Assembly: GCF_003129965.1 (NCBI RefSeq) | Contig: NZ_NRCJ01000005.1 | Location: forward strand, 122,554 to 186,553 | Length of the DNA stretch: 64,000 bases | Source: Aggregatibacter kilianii | GTDB lineage: Bacteria > Pseudomonadota > Gammaproteobacteria > Enterobacterales > Pasteurellaceae | Direction of reading: 5' to 3' | Shown here: positions 9,965 to 20,502 of the stretch, piece by piece | How positions within the stretch are numbered: position 1 is the stretch's first letter | Layout of the letters: the number at the start of each line of letters is the position of its first letter | Program-made: the position numbers and the translations under genes | Notes under the pieces: model-generated | Database searches by the model: none | The model's input: only the letters and a program-made list of their open reading frames with translations | What the model was told of the DNA's origin: nothing

Positions 9965-11704
9965 ATGTGGAAATTCAACAGCAAACAATATCGTGAAGAA
10001 ACCTCACAAAAAATTTCGTGGGGGCACTGGTTTGCTTTTTTTAATATTCTGTGGGCGGTTTTTATCGGCGCCCGTTATGCCTTTATTATTGATTGGCCGG
10101 ATACTTTATTCGGCAAAATTTATTTTTTCATCAGCCTGTTAGGGCATTTTAGTTTTATTGTTTTTGCCTTCTATTTGCTGGTGATTTTCCCCCTCAGTTT
10201 TATCGTCAAAAACCACCGCACTTTTCGTGGATTGACTGTAATTCTCGCAACTATCGGCAATACGTTATTGCTGGTAGATACGGAAGTGTTTGTTCGCTTT
10301 AATCTACACCTTTCTTCTTTGGTCTGGAATTTGTTAGTGAATCCGGAAAACGGCGAACTTTCCCGCAACTGGCAGCTTTTCTTTGTACCGATGCCCTTGA
10401 TTTTATTGGTTCAAATGCTGTTTTCCCGTTGGTCTTGGCAAAAATTGCGCAGTTTGGAACGGCAAAAATGGCTGAAAGGCGCGGGCATCTTTTTTGTCTG
10501 CACGTTTATCGCGACCCACCTAATTTACGCCTGGGCGGATGCGTATTTATACCGTCCGATTACCATGCAACGTTCGAATTTCCCGTTGTCTTATCCGATG
10601 ACCGCCCGCTCGTTTTTAGAAAAACACGGTTTTATTAATAAGCAGGAATACGCCGAACGTTTGGAACAGGAAGGGCGCCTGGATGCCTTGGCGATTAATT
10701 ATCCTAAACAGCCGCTTACTTTTAACGAACCGCCGGAAAAGCAGAATATCGTGCTAATTACGGTTTCGGGGTTGCGTTATGATGCTGTAAATGAGGAAAA
10801 AATGCCGAATTTGACACAGTTTGCAGCGGATTCCACACAATTTACCAATCATTACAGCAGCGGCAATAACAATAATGCCGGGTTAACCGGCTTATTTTAC
10901 GGTTTGAACGCAAACTATACGGACAGTTTATTGAGCAACAAAACGCCGTCGGTGTTGGTTGACCGCATAGCACAACAGAAATATGCGCAAGGGCTATTTT
11001 CCGGCAATAAATTTGCTTCCAGTATTTTACGGCGCGCTATTTATCAGCAAACCAAACCGAGTGGCGATACGTCCAACCAAGCGGCGGTAAGTGCCTTCCA
11101 ACGTTGGTTGGAAAGTGCAAAAGCACAAGAGAACCCCTTCTGGGGTTATTTAAGTTTGAGTATTAAGCCGAATTTGTCGCAGGAAAAATATGCACAGGAA
11201 CTTGCCAAAATCGATGAATTACTGGGGCAAATTTTACCGCAATCAGATTTGCCGAACACACTGGTGATTGTGACCGCCGAACATGGTTATACCTTCCGCA
11301 AACTCACAGAAAAAGAGGAAAACAGCTATTTCGCCCGTGATGAAGTACAAGTGCCGATGATTGTCCATTGGCAGGGGCTGGCGAAAGGCAAGGTGGCGAA
11401 ATTAACCTCTCATGTGGATCTCTTGCCGGCGCTGATGAAACACGTTTTCTATGTCAAAAATCCGATTGGCGATTATGCGCAGGGACGGGATTTATTTGAT
11501 TTGAATCAGACGCCGGATTGGGTGTTGGTGTCCAATTACCGTTGGAATGTGATTATTCAGCCGGACGGTACGCAATACCATATTAATACGCGTGGAAACT
11601 ATCAAAAATATGACCGCACTTATCAAAAAATTTCCTCCGAAAGACCTCCGTTGGGGCTGTTTTTGGACGTGTTTAATCAGGAACGTTCATTTTTAGAAAA
11701 ATGA
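9965..11704 (+). CDS. yejM: Inner membrane sulfatase-like protein YejM (PbgA/LapC)
   Basis: A 579-residue protein (E. coli about 586). Five N-terminal transmembrane helices (DUF3413, about residues 1-190) are followed by a periplasmic alkaline-phosphatase/sulfatase-fold domain with VLITVSGLRYDAV and VIVTAEHGYTF. In Enterobacteria it senses periplasmic lipopolysaccharide and controls LpxC proteolysis through LapB. The catalytic nucleophile seen in true sulfatases is not obvious, as expected for this family. An uptake sequence lies within the coding region near 10217. Confidence 0.9.
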   Translation: MWKFNSKQYREETSQKISWGHWFAFFNILWAVFIGARYAFIIDWPDTLFGKIYFFISLLGHFSFIVFAFYLLVIFPLSFIVKNHRTFRGLTVILATIGNTLLLVDTEVFVRFNLHLSSLVWNLLVNPENGELSRNWQLFFVPMPLILLVQMLFSRWSWQKLRSLERQKWLKGAGIFFVCTFIATHLIYAWADAYLYRPITMQRSNFPLSYPMTARSFLEKHGFINKQEYAERLEQEGRLDALAINYPKQPLTFNEPPEKQNIVLITVSGLRYDAVNEEKMPNLTQFAADSTQFTNHYSSGNNNNAGLTGLFYGLNANYTDSLLSNKTPSVLVDRIAQQKYAQGLFSGNKFASSILRRAIYQQTKPSGDTSNQAAVSAFQRWLESAKAQENPFWGYLSLSIKPNLSQEKYAQELAKIDELLGQILPQSDLPNTLVIVTAEHGYTFRKLTEKEENSYFARDEVQVPMIVHWQGLAKGKVAKLTSHVDLLPALMKHVFYVKNPIGDYAQGRDLFDLNQTPDWVLVSNYRWNVIIQPDGTQYHINTRGNYQKYDRTYQKISSERPPLGLFLDVFNQERSFLEK

Positions 11705-11846
11705 TTAAAAATACGCCAGACCAATAGTCAAAACCGATTATATTTTTAAGGTGGCTCGCTTTATACTAGCGGGCAAATTTAATCAGGACAAATACGATGT
11801 TATTAATTAAAAATCTGCGAATTTTTCATAACATTATCCGTTATTG

Positions 11847-11865
11847 CAATGAAACCGTTTCATTG
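11847..11865. promoter_or_regulatory. Perfect 9-bp dyad, LacI-family operator-like
   Basis: CAATGAAAC and GTTTCATTG flank a single C. A perfect 9+1+9 palindrome with a central CG-containing core resembles LacI/GalR-family operators (for example TGAAACCGTTTCA types). It lies in the 259-bp leader between yejM and the amidohydrolase gene, upstream of an internal terminator. No LacI-family gene is in the window, so the regulator is unknown. Confidence 0.45.
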
Positions 11866-11893
11866 ATCGCCTTTCTTTTTTCAATTAATAAAC

Positions 11894-11917
11894 AATCCTC
11901 TTTTGAGGATTTTTTTC
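11894..11917 (+). terminator. Intrinsic terminator inside the amidohydrolase leader
   Basis: AATCCTC, loop TTTT, GAGGATT and six further T residues form a compact terminator ending about 47 bp before the amidohydrolase ATG. It may end transcription of yejM or of a short leader RNA, or act as an attenuator. A 54-codon open frame (11797-11961) reads through it, but I cannot support that frame as a gene. Confidence 0.6.
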
Positions 11918-11963
11918 TATTTGCTCCCACCACATTGTCAAATCTGCTTAGCACGGAGTAATT

Positions 11964-12953
11964 ATGACGAAGAACCATGTTCGTAGTTTCAAAACCTATA
12001 TTCGAGATGAAATTATTAAAAAAGGCGGCTGGGTCAATGCGCACGCGCACGCCGACCGCGCTTTTACCATGACTCCGGAAAAAATCGGGATTTATCACAG
12101 CAGTAATTTGCAGCAAAAATGGGATTTGGTGGACGAGGTTAAACGCACGTCTTCCGTGGACGATTATTACGCCCGTTTTTGCCAATCTATCGAGTTAATG
12201 ATTTCCCAAGGGGTGACGGCATTCGGTACTTTTGTGGACATCGATCCGGTGTGTGAGGATCGCGCGATTATCGCCGCCCACAAAGCGCGCGAAGTGTATA
12301 AAAATGACATTATTCTGAAATTTGCCAATCAAACCTTGAAAGGCGTGATTGAGCCGACGGCACGCAAATGGTTCGACATCGGCTCGGAAATGGTGGACAT
12401 GATCGGCGGCTTGCCGTATCGCGATGAGCTGGACTACGGACGCGGTTTGGACGCCATGGATATTTTGCTGGATAAAGCCAAATCCCTCGGCATTATGTGC
12501 CATGTGCATGTGGATCAGTTCAATTCGCCGCAGGAAAAGGAAACGGAACAGTTATGCGATAAAGCCATCGAGCACGGTATGCAAGGGCGTGTGGTGGCGA
12601 TTCACGGGATTTCCATCGGCTCGCATTCCAAAGAATATCGCTATCGTTTATATGAAAAAATGCGTCAGGCGCAAATGATGATGATCGCCTGCCCGATGGC
12701 ATGGATTGACAGCAACCGAAAAGAAGAGCTGATGCCGTTCCATAATGCCTTAACACCGGCGGATGAAATGATTCCGGAAGGCATTACGGTGGCGATCGGC
12801 ACCGATAATATTTGCGATTACATGGTGCCTTTGTGCGAAGGCGATATGTGGCAGGAGCTGAGTTTGCTCGCCGCCGGTTGTCGTTTCCCGGATCTGGATG
12901 CTATGGTGAATATCGCCAGCATCAACGGGCGCAAAGTGCTCGGCATTGATTAG
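11964..12953 (+). CDS. Metal-dependent amidohydrolase (cytosine deaminase-like)
   Basis: A 329-residue member of the amidohydrolase superfamily. The metal and catalytic ligands expected for the CodA-like branch are visible: HAH in WVNAHAHADRAF, His in CHVHVDQF, His in VVAIHGIS and Asp in AIGTDNICD. The protein is shorter than classical cytosine deaminase (about 420 residues) and lacks the usual N-terminal beta-sandwich region, starting almost directly at the HxH strand. The substrate is unknown; a pyrimidine or other cyclic amide is plausible. It is monocistronic with its own terminator. The upstream dyad suggests regulation. Confidence 0.75.
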   Translation: MTKNHVRSFKTYIRDEIIKKGGWVNAHAHADRAFTMTPEKIGIYHSSNLQQKWDLVDEVKRTSSVDDYYARFCQSIELMISQGVTAFGTFVDIDPVCEDRAIIAAHKAREVYKNDIILKFANQTLKGVIEPTARKWFDIGSEMVDMIGGLPYRDELDYGRGLDAMDILLDKAKSLGIMCHVHVDQFNSPQEKETEQLCDKAIEHGMQGRVVAIHGISIGSHSKEYRYRLYEKMRQAQMMMIACPMAWIDSNRKEELMPFHNALTPADEMIPEGITVAIGTDNICDYMVPLCEGDMWQELSLLAAGCRFPDLDAMVNIASINGRKVLGID

Positions 12954-12960
12954 AAAAGAA

Positions 12961-12989
12961 AATACCGAGTTTGGCGCTCGGTATTTTTT
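12961..12989 (+). terminator. Intrinsic terminator after the amidohydrolase gene
   Basis: AATACCGAG and CTCGGTATT form a 9-bp stem with a 7-nt loop followed by T residues. It lies between the convergent amidohydrolase gene and mazG. Confidence 0.88.
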
Positions 12990-13018
12990 ATTGTGAGAAC
13001 GGAAAAGTGCGGTCGTTT

Positions 13019-13813
13019 TTAACGGTGTTTTTCTTCCCGCTTTACTTCATCCCACAACACATCCATTTCTACCAGGGAAGTTTCTTCAAAACGACGATTT
13101 TGTTGCGTTAACTTTTCCTCCACGCGACGGAAACGTTGCTCAAATTTTTGGTTGGCTTTACGCAGACTTTCTTCCGCCTGACATTTTAAATGGCGGCTTA
13201 AGTTGACGGTGGCAAACAACAAATCGCCCATTTCTTCTTCGATTTTTTGTTGATCCGGTGATGAACATTCCATTTCCTGTTTTACTTCCTGCAATTCTTC
13301 TTCTACCTTGGCAAAAACCTGCGCAATCTCCTTCCAATCAAATCCGACTTTGGCACAGCGTTTTTGCAATTTTTCTGCGCGCATGAGGGCGGGGAAGGCA
13401 TTTGGAATGTTATCTAAAATGGACGTGTGACCTTGATTTTGGTGTTCCTTTGCCTTCATCGCATTCCAATTCTGCAAGGCCTCCAGTTCGTTATTGGCGT
13501 GTTTATCGCCGAACACATGCGGATGACGGCGCACGATTTTTTCCGCCACGTCCTGTACCACTTGATCGAAGGTAAATTTCTTTTCTTCCGTCGCCAACTG
13601 GCTCAGAAACACCACTTGTAGCAACAAATCGCCCAGTTCTTCTTTAAGGTTTTCCACATTGTCCTGTTCGATTGCTTCAATGACTTCGTAGCTTTCTTCT
13701 TTCAGGCAAGGAATCATGGATTGGTAGGTTTGTTTGATGTCCCACGGGCAACCGTGCTCGGGATCGCGTAATTGGGCGATTAATTTGACAAAATCATGGA
13801 TAGAATAGGTCAT
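13019..13813 (-). CDS. mazG: Nucleoside triphosphate pyrophosphohydrolase MazG
   Basis: A 264-residue protein with two MazG all-alpha NTP-pyrophosphatase repeats. It converts NTPs to NMPs plus pyrophosphate, cleaning non-canonical nucleotides and influencing ppGpp levels. Motifs include [26 protein letters not shown] and the second-domain [20 protein letters not shown] chose the ATG at 13813 (MTYSIHDF) because a GGAG motif lies 7 bp upstream and the length matches Haemophilus MazG; a longer in-frame start exists up to 13867. It is divergent from uspA and unlinked to the mazEF-like pair near 25 kb. Confidence 0.92.
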   Translation of the reverse strand: MTYSIHDFVKLIAQLRDPEHGCPWDIKQTYQSMIPCLKEESYEVIEAIEQDNVENLKEELGDLLLQVVFLSQLATEEKKFTFDQVVQDVAEKIVRRHPHVFGDKHANNELEALQNWNAMKAKEHQNQGHTSILDNIPNAFPALMRAEKLQKRCAKVGFDWKEIAQVFAKVEEELQEVKQEMECSSPDQQKIEEEMGDLLFATVNLSRHLKCQAEESLRKANQKFEQRFRRVEEKLTQQNRRFEETSLVEMDVLWDEVKREEKHR

Positions 13814-13907
13814 TTTTTGCTCCATGTTAGTTAAATAAAGGAAATGGGATCCTAACACAAAAGGCATTTTGGATCATTTTCTGCATCTCAAATGAAAGTT
13901 TTTCTCA

Positions 13908-13929
13908 AAATGTGATCCAGCACATATTT
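13908..13929. promoter_or_regulatory. CRP-binding site upstream of uspA
   Basis: AAATGTGATC, CAG, CACATATTT agrees with the 22-bp CRP consensus at about 18 positions, counted by eye. A TACTAT -10 candidate at 13948-13953 would place the start near 13960 and the site centre near -41, the class II activator position. It could also affect divergent mazG. Confidence 0.6.
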
Positions 13930-13995
13930 TTTTTTATATCCCGGTGCTACTATACAACCAAAGTAAATTAACCCTGATCAGATAAGGAGTCGATT

Positions 13996-14421
13996 ATGTA
14001 TAAACATGTGTTAGTTGCAGTTGATCTTTCAGAAGAAAGTGCGTTCTTATTGAAAAAGGCTGTCGGCGTGGCAAAACGTCATGATGCGAAGTTATCCATT
14101 ATTCATGTGGATGTAAACTTCTCGGATCTTTACACAGGGCTGATTGATGTGAATATGGTATCAATGCAGGATCGTATTTCCAGTGAAACACAACAGGCAT
14201 TGATCCAACTCGCCGAACAAGCGGGTTACCCAATTACCGAAAAACTCAGTGGTAGTGGGGATTTAGGTCAAGTATTAACCGATGCCATCGAAAAATATGA
14301 TGTTGATTTGCTTGTCACCGGTCATCACCAGGATTTCTGGAGTAAGTTGATGTCCTCCACACGTCAGGTGATGAATTCAATTACTGTTGATATGCTTGTC
14401 GTTCCTCTTCGTGACGAATAA
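13996..14421 (+). CDS. uspA: Universal stress protein UspA
   Basis: A 141-residue universal stress protein of the UspA/YecG type, with the N-terminal [20 protein letters not shown]. The typical C-terminal nucleotide-binding signature is weak ([20 protein letters not shown]), as in UspA proteins that do not bind ATP. It is a small cytoplasmic homodimer induced by stress and starvation. The ribosome binding site is AAGGAGT, 7 bp from the ATG. It is monocistronic, with a CRP-like site upstream and a terminator downstream. Confidence 0.92.
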   Translation: MYKHVLVAVDLSEESAFLLKKAVGVAKRHDAKLSIIHVDVNFSDLYTGLIDVNMVSMQDRISSETQQALIQLAEQAGYPITEKLSGSGDLGQVLTDAIEKYDVDLLVTGHHQDFWSKLMSSTRQVMNSITVDMLVVPLRDE

Positions 14422-14461
14422 GACGATAGTAAAGTAAGTTGTAGAAAATAATACAAAAACT

Positions 14462-14505
14462 AACCGTACTTTCACGAGTCTCGGATGTGAGTGCGGTTTT
14501 TATTT
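14462..14505 (+). terminator. Uptake-sequence-like terminator after uspA
   Basis: AACCGTACTTTCAC pairs with GTGAGTGCGGTT (one G-U pair and a small bulge), followed by TTTTATTTT. Both arms are degenerate uptake cores. Confidence 0.6.
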
Positions 14506-14636
14506 TCCGTGCTGTCAAGAAAATAAAAACATTATGGCTAAAAAGGTTTTTTATAAATAAGAAAAATATGCAACAATACGCAGTTACCTAATTACCTTTT
14601 AATTTTAAAGATATTTTAAGAAAGCAAGGCTTGTAA

Positions 14637-17261
14637 ATGAAGACAACAGCACAAATTCGACAATCGTATCTTGATTTCTTCCATAGTAAGGGGCATCAAG
14701 TCGTCGCAAGTAGTTCTTTGGTTCCGGAAAATGACCCGACGTTATTGTTTACCAACGCGGGAATGAACCAGTTTAAAGATGTTTTTTTAGGTTTGGAAAA
14801 ACGCCCTTATAGCCGTGCCACCACAGCCCAACGTTGTGTGCGTGCCGGGGGAAAACATAACGATTTAGAAAATGTGGGTTACACAGCCAGACACCACACA
14901 TTTTTTGAAATGCTCGGTAATTTCAGTTTCGGGGATTATTTTAAACACGACGCCATCCATTTCGGTTGGGAATTTTTAACTTCTCCGCAATGGTTAGGAT
15001 TGCCGAAAGAAAGATTATGGGTCACCGTATACGAAACCGATGAAGAAGCCTACAAAATTTGGCATGACGAAATCGGTATTCCGGCAGAACGCATTATTCG
15101 TATCGGTGATAATAAAGGTGCGCCTTATGCTTCCGATAACTTCTGGCAAATGGGTGATACCGGTCCTTGCGGGCCTTGTACCGAGATCTTCTACGATCAC
15201 GGCGATCATATTTGGGGCGGACCGCCGGGATCGCCTGAAGAAGATGGTGATCGTTACATTGAGATCTGGAATATCGTGTTCATGCAATTTAACCGCCATG
15301 CGGACGGCACGATGGAAAAATTGCCGAAACCGTCTGTGGACACCGGTATGGGCTTGGAGCGAATCAGTGCGGTGTTGCAACATGTCAACTCTAACTACGA
15401 TATTGATATTTTCCAAAAATTAATTGCCAAAGCGGCAGAATTAACCGGCGAAAAAGATTTAAGCAACAAGTCCTTGCGCGTCATTGCCGACCACATTCGT
15501 TCCTGCGCTTATTTAATTGCGGACGGTGTGGTGCCTTCCAATGAGGGACGCGGTTATGTGTTGCGTCGTATTATTCGTCGCGCGGTACGTCACGGACATT
15601 TGTTAGGCGCAACCGAAGCGTTTTTCTATAAACTCGTGCCAACCTTGATTGAGGTGATGGCGCAGGCGGGCGAAGAGGTGAAAAAACATCAAGCCACCGT
15701 AGAAAAATTATTACGTTTGGAAGAGGAGCAATTCGCGCGCACATTGGAACGTGGTTTGACCTTATTGGATGAGGCTTTAGCGGAAGTAAAAGACAATGTA
15801 TTATCCGGCGAAGTGGCGTTTAAGTTATACGATACTTATGGCTTCCCGTTGGATTTAACCGCCGATGTTTGTCGTGAGCGCGGTATTGCCATTGATGAAG
15901 CGGGCTTTGAACGCGAAATGGAAAACCAACGTTTGCGCGCGCAATCCGCCAGCCAGTTCGGCATGGATTATAACAGCGTGATTCGTGTTGACGGCACAAC
16001 CCGTTTTGAAGGCTATACCGAATCAGAAACGCTGGCAAAAGTGACCGCACTTTTCCACGACGGGAAGTCGGTAGATACGGTTCATGCCGGTCAACAGGCA
16101 GTTGTTGTTTTAGATAACACGCCATTCTATGCGGAATCCGGTGGTCAAATCGGAGATATTGGTCGCTTAGAAGGCAACGGTTTTAATTTTGACGTAAAAG
16201 ACACCCAGAAATATGGTCAGGTATTCGGTCATATCGGTGAGCTTACCCAAGGTAGCTTATCCGTCGGGCAGTCGGTGAATGCTGTGGTTGACGTCGTTCG
16301 CCGTCAACGCATTTCATTGAATCACTCTGCAACCCACTTGTTGCACGCCGCATTACGTCAGGTATTAGGCGAACATGTCGCTCAGAAAGGATCGCTTGTT
16401 TCTGATGCGTTATTGCGTTTTGACTTTGCCCAACATGAAGCAATCAGTAAAGAGCAATTAGCCGAAGTAGAACGCATAGTTAATCAGCAAGTTAGAGCGA
16501 ATAACCCGATTCAAACGGAGATTATGGAGCTGGAAGCCGCCAAAGCGAAAGGCGCGATGGCGTTATTCGGCGAGAAATATTCCGACCAAGTGCGCGTCTT
16601 AACGATGGGTGATTTTTCCATTGAATTATGCGGCGGTATCCATGCGAAACGCACCGGCGATATCGGGCTATTTAAAATTGTAACGGAAACGGCAGTGGCG
16701 GCGGGGATTCGTCGTATTGAAGCGATTACCGGCGAAACTGCAATAGAATGGTTACAAAACCAACAATCTTTATTAAATCAAAGCGCCGAATTACTGAAAT
16801 CGGATGTCAATTCCATTACGGATAAGATTTCTCTGTTGCAAGATAAATTTAAGAAAGTTGAAAAAGAACTACAAACATTAAAAGAAAAAGCTGCGCTACA
16901 GGCCGGTAACGACTTGGCTCAAAGTGCGGTCAAAATTAATGGTGTTTCTGTCATTGCGCAACAACTTGATGGTATTGAAGCGAAGTCTTTACGTTCAATG
17001 GTTGATAGCCTGAAAAATCAATTAGGTTCGGCGGTGGTTGTATTTGCTTCCGTAGTAGATGAAAAAGTTAATCTTATTGTAGGTGTGACTCAGGATCTGA
17101 CAGGGAAAGTAAAAGCCGGCGAATTAGTGAATTTGATGGCACAACAAGTTGGTGGTAAAGGCGGTGGCCGTCCTGATATGGCCATGGCCGGCGGTACTCA
17201 GCCGGAAAATGTAGACAAAGCGTTATCGGTTTGCTCCGATTGGCTGAAAGCGAATTTATAA
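14637..17261 (+). CDS. alaS: Alanine-tRNA ligase
   Basis: An 874-residue class II aminoacyl-tRNA synthetase, the usual bacterial length. The catalytic domain starts [18 protein letters not shown] with motif 2 in [20 protein letters not shown]. The editing domain has zinc-ligand motifs HSATHLLH and [15 protein letters not shown]-terminal coiled coil and DHHA1-type domain ([15 protein letters not shown]) complete it. It charges tRNAAla and clears Ser/Gly mischarges. csrA follows 140 bp downstream, as in many gammaproteobacteria. Confidence 0.97.
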   Translation: MKTTAQIRQSYLDFFHSKGHQVVASSSLVPENDPTLLFTNAGMNQFKDVFLGLEKRPYSRATTAQRCVRAGGKHNDLENVGYTARHHTFFEMLGNFSFGDYFKHDAIHFGWEFLTSPQWLGLPKERLWVTVYETDEEAYKIWHDEIGIPAERIIRIGDNKGAPYASDNFWQMGDTGPCGPCTEIFYDHGDHIWGGPPGSPEEDGDRYIEIWNIVFMQFNRHADGTMEKLPKPSVDTGMGLERISAVLQHVNSNYDIDIFQKLIAKAAELTGEKDLSNKSLRVIADHIRSCAYLIADGVVPSNEGRGYVLRRIIRRAVRHGHLLGATEAFFYKLVPTLIEVMAQAGEEVKKHQATVEKLLRLEEEQFARTLERGLTLLDEALAEVKDNVLSGEVAFKLYDTYGFPLDLTADVCRERGIAIDEAGFEREMENQRLRAQSASQFGMDYNSVIRVDGTTRFEGYTESETLAKVTALFHDGKSVDTVHAGQQAVVVLDNTPFYAESGGQIGDIGRLEGNGFNFDVKDTQKYGQVFGHIGELTQGSLSVGQSVNAVVDVVRRQRISLNHSATHLLHAALRQVLGEHVAQKGSLVSDALLRFDFAQHEAISKEQLAEVERIVNQQVRANNPIQTEIMELEAAKAKGAMALFGEKYSDQVRVLTMGDFSIELCGGIHAKRTGDIGLFKIVTETAVAAGIRRIEAITGETAIEWLQNQQSLLNQSAELLKSDVNSITDKISLLQDKFKKVEKELQTLKEKAALQAGNDLAQSAVKINGVSVIAQQLDGIEAKSLRSMVDSLKNQLGSAVVVFASVVDEKVNLIVGVTQDLTGKVKAGELVNLMAQQVGGKGGGRPDMAMAGGTQPENVDKALSVCSDWLKANL

Positions 17262-17401
17262 GCTTTGTTTGTGTCTGAGGCGTCGTTTTGTATGCAGTAA
17301 GGCAAAACGACGCAGAATAAAAGTAATGTTTAACGTTTTGATAGGGATGTTGGAAGCAAAATAGGGAAGTTGTAAATAAACTATAAAGGTGAGGAGTTTA
17401 T

Positions 17402-17584
17402 ATGCTAATCTTAACCCGTAAAGTTGGCGAAAGCTTGCTCATCGGCGATGATGTTTCTATCACGATCCTGAATATACGAGGCAACCAAGTCAAAATCGGT
17501 GTGCAAGCACCAAAGGATGTTTCTGTTCATAGAGAAGAAATTTACCAACGTATTCATCAAGCAAAGGATGAACAGAAAGCGTAG
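17402..17584 (+). CDS. csrA: Carbon storage regulator CsrA
   Basis: A 60-residue dimeric RNA-binding protein ([17 protein letters not shown], then [14 protein letters not shown]). It binds GGA motifs in mRNA leaders and controls carbon flux, biofilm formation and motility-type programmes. The ribosome binding site is AGGTGAGG. The csrA start follows alaS as in E. coli. Confidence 0.96.
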   Translation: MLILTRKVGESLLIGDDVSITILNIRGNQVKIGVQAPKDVSVHREEIYQRIHQAKDEQKA

Positions 17585-17616
17585 CAAATTTTTTAATCAA
17601 TGAAGATGGTGAAATT

Positions 17617-18981
17617 ATGACTAAATTAACTTGCTTTAAGGCTTATGATATCCGTGGTCGCTTAGGCGATGAATTAAACGCAGATATTGTTTATCGTATA
17701 GGTCGTGCATTTGGGCAGTTTTTAAAGCCCAAAACAATTGTCGTTGGTGGCGATGTTCGCTTAACGAGCAAAGAACTAAAAAGTGCGGTAACAAATGGAT
17801 TATTGGATTCCGGTGTTAATGTAATTGATTTAGGTGAAACGGGGACAGAGGAAGTCTATTTTGCTACATCATTTTTGAAAACTGATGGTGGTATTGAAGT
17901 TACCGCAAGCCATAACCCGATGGACTATAACGGCTTGAAATTAGTGCGTGAAGGGTCCCGTCCGATTAGCGCGGACACCGGGTTGGCGGATATTCAACGT
18001 TTGGCGGAAGAAAATAATTTCCCGCCGGTCACCAAACGTGGCGAGTATAAACAACTTTCCGTACTTGGTGATTACGTTGAACACCTCTTATCTTATATTA
18101 ATCTCGATTCGCTAAAACCGTTGAAGTTAGTGATTAACTCAGGTAATGGCGCCGCAGGGCACGTGATTGATGCGATTGAAGCGCAATTTAAGGCAAAATG
18201 CGTACCTGTCGAGTTCATCAAAGTGCACAATAATCCGGACGGTACGTTCCCGCACGGTATTCCTAATCCGTTGCTACATGAAAACCGTCAGGATACGATT
18301 GATGCGGTGTTAAAACATAAAGCGGATATGGGAATCGCATTTGACGGCGATTTCGACCGTTGCTTCCTGTTTGATGAGCACGCAAACTTCATTGAAGGTT
18401 ATTATATTGTCGGTTTATTGGGTCAGGCATTCCTGCAAAAAAACAAGGGTGCGAAAATCATTTATGATCCGCGTTTAATCTGGAATACGGTGAAATTAGT
18501 GGAAGAAAACGGCGGTGAAGCTGTGATGTCTAAATCCGGACACTCTTTCATTAAAGAAAAAATGCGTGCTGTGGATGCCATTTATGGCGGCGAAATGAGC
18601 GCGCACCATTATTTCCGTGATTTCTTCTACTGCGATAGCGGCATGATCCCATGGTTATTGGTGATGGAGCTGGTTTCCGTAACCGGTAAATCATTGGGCG
18701 AATTGGTGAATAATAGCGTGAATACCTTCCCGTCTCCGGGAGAAATTAACAGCAAATTGGCCGATGCGAAAAGCGCGATTGCCCGCGTGCGTGCCGCATA
18801 TGAAAAAGATGCCGTGAGCGTCGATGAAATTGACGGTATCAGCATTGAATATCCGAACTGGCGTTTCAATCTGCGTTCATCCAATACCGAGCCGGTGGTT
18901 CGTTTGAATCTGGAAACCCGTGGTGATAAACAATTAATGGCGGAAAAAACAGAAGAAATTCTGGCGTTGTTGCGTCAATAA
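17617..18981 (+). CDS. manB: Phosphomannomutase (CpsG/ManB)
   Basis: A 454-residue alpha-D-phosphohexomutase. The phosphoserine loop is in [12 protein letters not shown], the Mg2+ loop in [12 protein letters not shown], the sugar-binding loop in [10 protein letters not shown] and the phosphate-binding loop in [12 protein letters not shown]. It interconverts mannose-6-P and mannose-1-P for GDP-mannose-type precursors; specificity versus phosphoglucomutase is inferred from similarity to CpsG/ManB. Followed by an uptake-sequence terminator and then galU, another nucleotide-sugar gene. Confidence 0.88.
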   Translation: MTKLTCFKAYDIRGRLGDELNADIVYRIGRAFGQFLKPKTIVVGGDVRLTSKELKSAVTNGLLDSGVNVIDLGETGTEEVYFATSFLKTDGGIEVTASHNPMDYNGLKLVREGSRPISADTGLADIQRLAEENNFPPVTKRGEYKQLSVLGDYVEHLLSYINLDSLKPLKLVINSGNGAAGHVIDAIEAQFKAKCVPVEFIKVHNNPDGTFPHGIPNPLLHENRQDTIDAVLKHKADMGIAFDGDFDRCFLFDEHANFIEGYYIVGLLGQAFLQKNKGAKIIYDPRLIWNTVKLVEENGGEAVMSKSGHSFIKEKMRAVDAIYGGEMSAHHYFRDFFYCDSGMIPWLLVMELVSVTGKSLGELVNNSVNTFPSPGEINSKLADAKSAIARVRAAYEKDAVSVDEIDGISIEYPNWRFNLRSSNTEPVVRLNLETRGDKQLMAEKTEEILALLRQ

Positions 18982-18998
18982 AAACGCTCTGGAAACTA

Positions 18999-19029
18999 AC
19001 CGCACTTTTCTTTGTCAGAGAAGTGCGGT
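18999..19029 (+). terminator. Uptake-sequence-pair terminator between manB and galU
   Basis: ACCGCACTT and AAGTGCGGT, two perfect uptake cores in opposite orientation, form a stem followed by CATTTTTAT. Confidence 0.8.
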
Positions 19030-19057
19030 CATTTTTATCTAAAAGAAGGAAAACTAA

Positions 19058-19945
19058 ATGAAAGCGATTATTCCTGTTGCAGGCTTAGGTACGCGTATGT
19101 TACCTGCTACTAAAGCCATTCCGAAAGAAATGTTAACTTTAGTGGATAAACCGCTAATTCAATATGTGGTAAACGAATGTGTTGCCGCCGGTATTAAAGA
19201 AATCGTGTTGGTTACCCATTCATCCAAAAATGCCATCGAAAACCATTTTGATACTTCTTTTGAGTTGGAAACGATGCTGGAAAAACGCGTAAAACGCCAG
19301 TTATTGGAAGAAGTGCGTTCAATCGTGCCGAAAAACGTGACCATTATGCACGTTCGCCAAGGTAACGCGAAAGGGTTGGGACACGCCGTATTATGCGGTC
19401 GCCCGTTAGTGGGTAATGAACCTTTTGCCGTGGTGTTGCCGGATGTGTTGTTAGCCGAATTTTCTGCCAACCAGAAGAAAGAAAATCTGGCGGCAATGTT
19501 AAAACGCTTTAAACAAACCCAAGCCAGCCAAATCATGGTTAGCCCGGTGAAACCTGAAGAAGTCAGTAGTTATGGTATTGCAGACTGTGGTGGTGTTGAA
19601 ATTCCACCGGGGGAAAGTGCTAAAATCGATAGCATTGTTGAAAAACCGAGCATTGATGAAGCGCCGTCTAATTTGGCGGTGGTCGGTCGTTATGTATTCT
19701 CAGCGGCAATTTGGGATTTACTGGAAAAAACACCGGTGGGCGTGGGCGACGAAATTCAGTTGACCGATGCCATTGATATGCTTATCGACAAAGAAACCGT
19801 GGAAGCCTTCCACATGACCGGGGTGTCTTATGACTGCGGCGATAAAATCGGCTATATGAAGGCCTTTGTGGAATACGGCTTGCACCACAACAAGCTTGCC
19901 GGCGAGTTTAAATCTTATTTAAAAGATTTAGTGAAAACCTTTTAA
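19058..19945 (+). CDS. galU: UTP-glucose-1-phosphate uridylyltransferase
   Basis: A 295-residue nucleotidyltransferase with the N-terminal [20 protein letters not shown] activation motif and metal-binding Asp in VLPDVLL. It makes UDP-glucose from UTP and glucose-1-phosphate for lipooligosaccharide and galactose metabolism. The ribosome binding site AAGAAGGA is 7 bp from the ATG. It has its own terminator. Confidence 0.96.
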   Translation: MKAIIPVAGLGTRMLPATKAIPKEMLTLVDKPLIQYVVNECVAAGIKEIVLVTHSSKNAIENHFDTSFELETMLEKRVKRQLLEEVRSIVPKNVTIMHVRQGNAKGLGHAVLCGRPLVGNEPFAVVLPDVLLAEFSANQKKENLAAMLKRFKQTQASQIMVSPVKPEEVSSYGIADCGGVEIPPGESAKIDSIVEKPSIDEAPSNLAVVGRYVFSAAIWDLLEKTPVGVGDEIQLTDAIDMLIDKETVEAFHMTGVSYDCGDKIGYMKAFVEYGLHHNKLAGEFKSYLKDLVKTF

Positions 19946-19962
19946 CCCAATTCAATACAATG

Positions 19963-19990
19963 AGGCATCATAAAGATGCCTTTCTTTTTG
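19963..19990 (+). terminator. Intrinsic terminator of galU
   Basis: AGGCATC, loop ATAAA, GATGCCT and TTCTTTTT. Confidence 0.88.
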
Positions 19991-20007
19991 TTTATTTTTA
20001 GCATGGA

Positions 20008-20033
20008 AATCTAGCAGTCTTCACGGCTAGATT
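20008..20033. promoter_or_regulatory. Inverted repeat upstream of metJ
   Basis: AATCTAGC and GCTAGATT are perfect 8-bp arms around AGTCTTCACG. The position, about 65 bp before metJ, suits an autoregulatory operator, but the match to tandem MetJ boxes (AGACGTCT) is poor. It could also be a hairpin. Confidence 0.35.
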
Positions 20034-20097
20034 GTTATTATCTTTATTTTTTATTAAAATATTGCCTCAAACAATAAGGTTATTTCAGGAATCAACT

Positions 20098-20415
20098 ATG
20101 GCGGATTGGAGCGGACAATATATTAGTCCTTATGCAGAACACGGTAAAAAAAGCGAACAAGTCAAAAAAATTACGGTATCCATTCCCATTAAAGTGCTTG
20201 AGATTCTGACTAACGAGCGTACCCGTCGCCAAATCCGTAATTTACGCCATGCCACCAACAGCGAGCTTCTCTGCGAAGCTTTCCTTCATGCCTTTACCGG
20301 GCAACCCTTGCCGACAGATGAAGATTTGTTGAAAGAACGCAGCGATGAAATCCCGGAAGAAGCGAAAGTCATCATGCGTGAGTTAGGCATTGATCCGGAT
20401 AACTGGGAATATTAA
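20098..20415 (+). CDS. metJ: Methionine repressor MetJ
   Basis: A 105-residue ribbon-helix-helix repressor, exactly the usual length. It begins [16 protein letters not shown], and the beta-strand KKITVSIP precedes the helix-turn-helix region [16 protein letters not shown]. With S-adenosylmethionine as corepressor it represses methionine biosynthesis and uptake genes. I chose the ATG at 20098 over an upstream in-frame start, based on the family N-terminus and the TTCAGGA ribosome binding site. Confidence 0.95.
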   Translation: MADWSGQYISPYAEHGKKSEQVKKITVSIPIKVLEILTNERTRRQIRNLRHATNSELLCEAFLHAFTGQPLPTDEDLLKERSDEIPEEAKVIMRELGIDPDNWEY

Positions 20416-20502
20416 TTTCGCAATTTTTCATTTCGTATTTTCGTTTCTCAGTCGGCTTTTCTGCTATGATAGAACAAATTATTTTTACCGGTTTGTTCTA
20501 TT

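Noticed and set aside
11797..11961. A 54-codon open frame (starting MLLIKNLRIFHN) before the amidohydrolase gene
   Set aside because: It has a weak ribosome binding site but spans a terminator and an operator-like dyad and resembles nothing known. I could not support it as a gene.
20008..20033. Tandem MetJ boxes upstream of metJ
   Set aside because: There is a perfect inverted repeat, but its 8-mers match AGACGTCT poorly. I listed it only as an inverted repeat.
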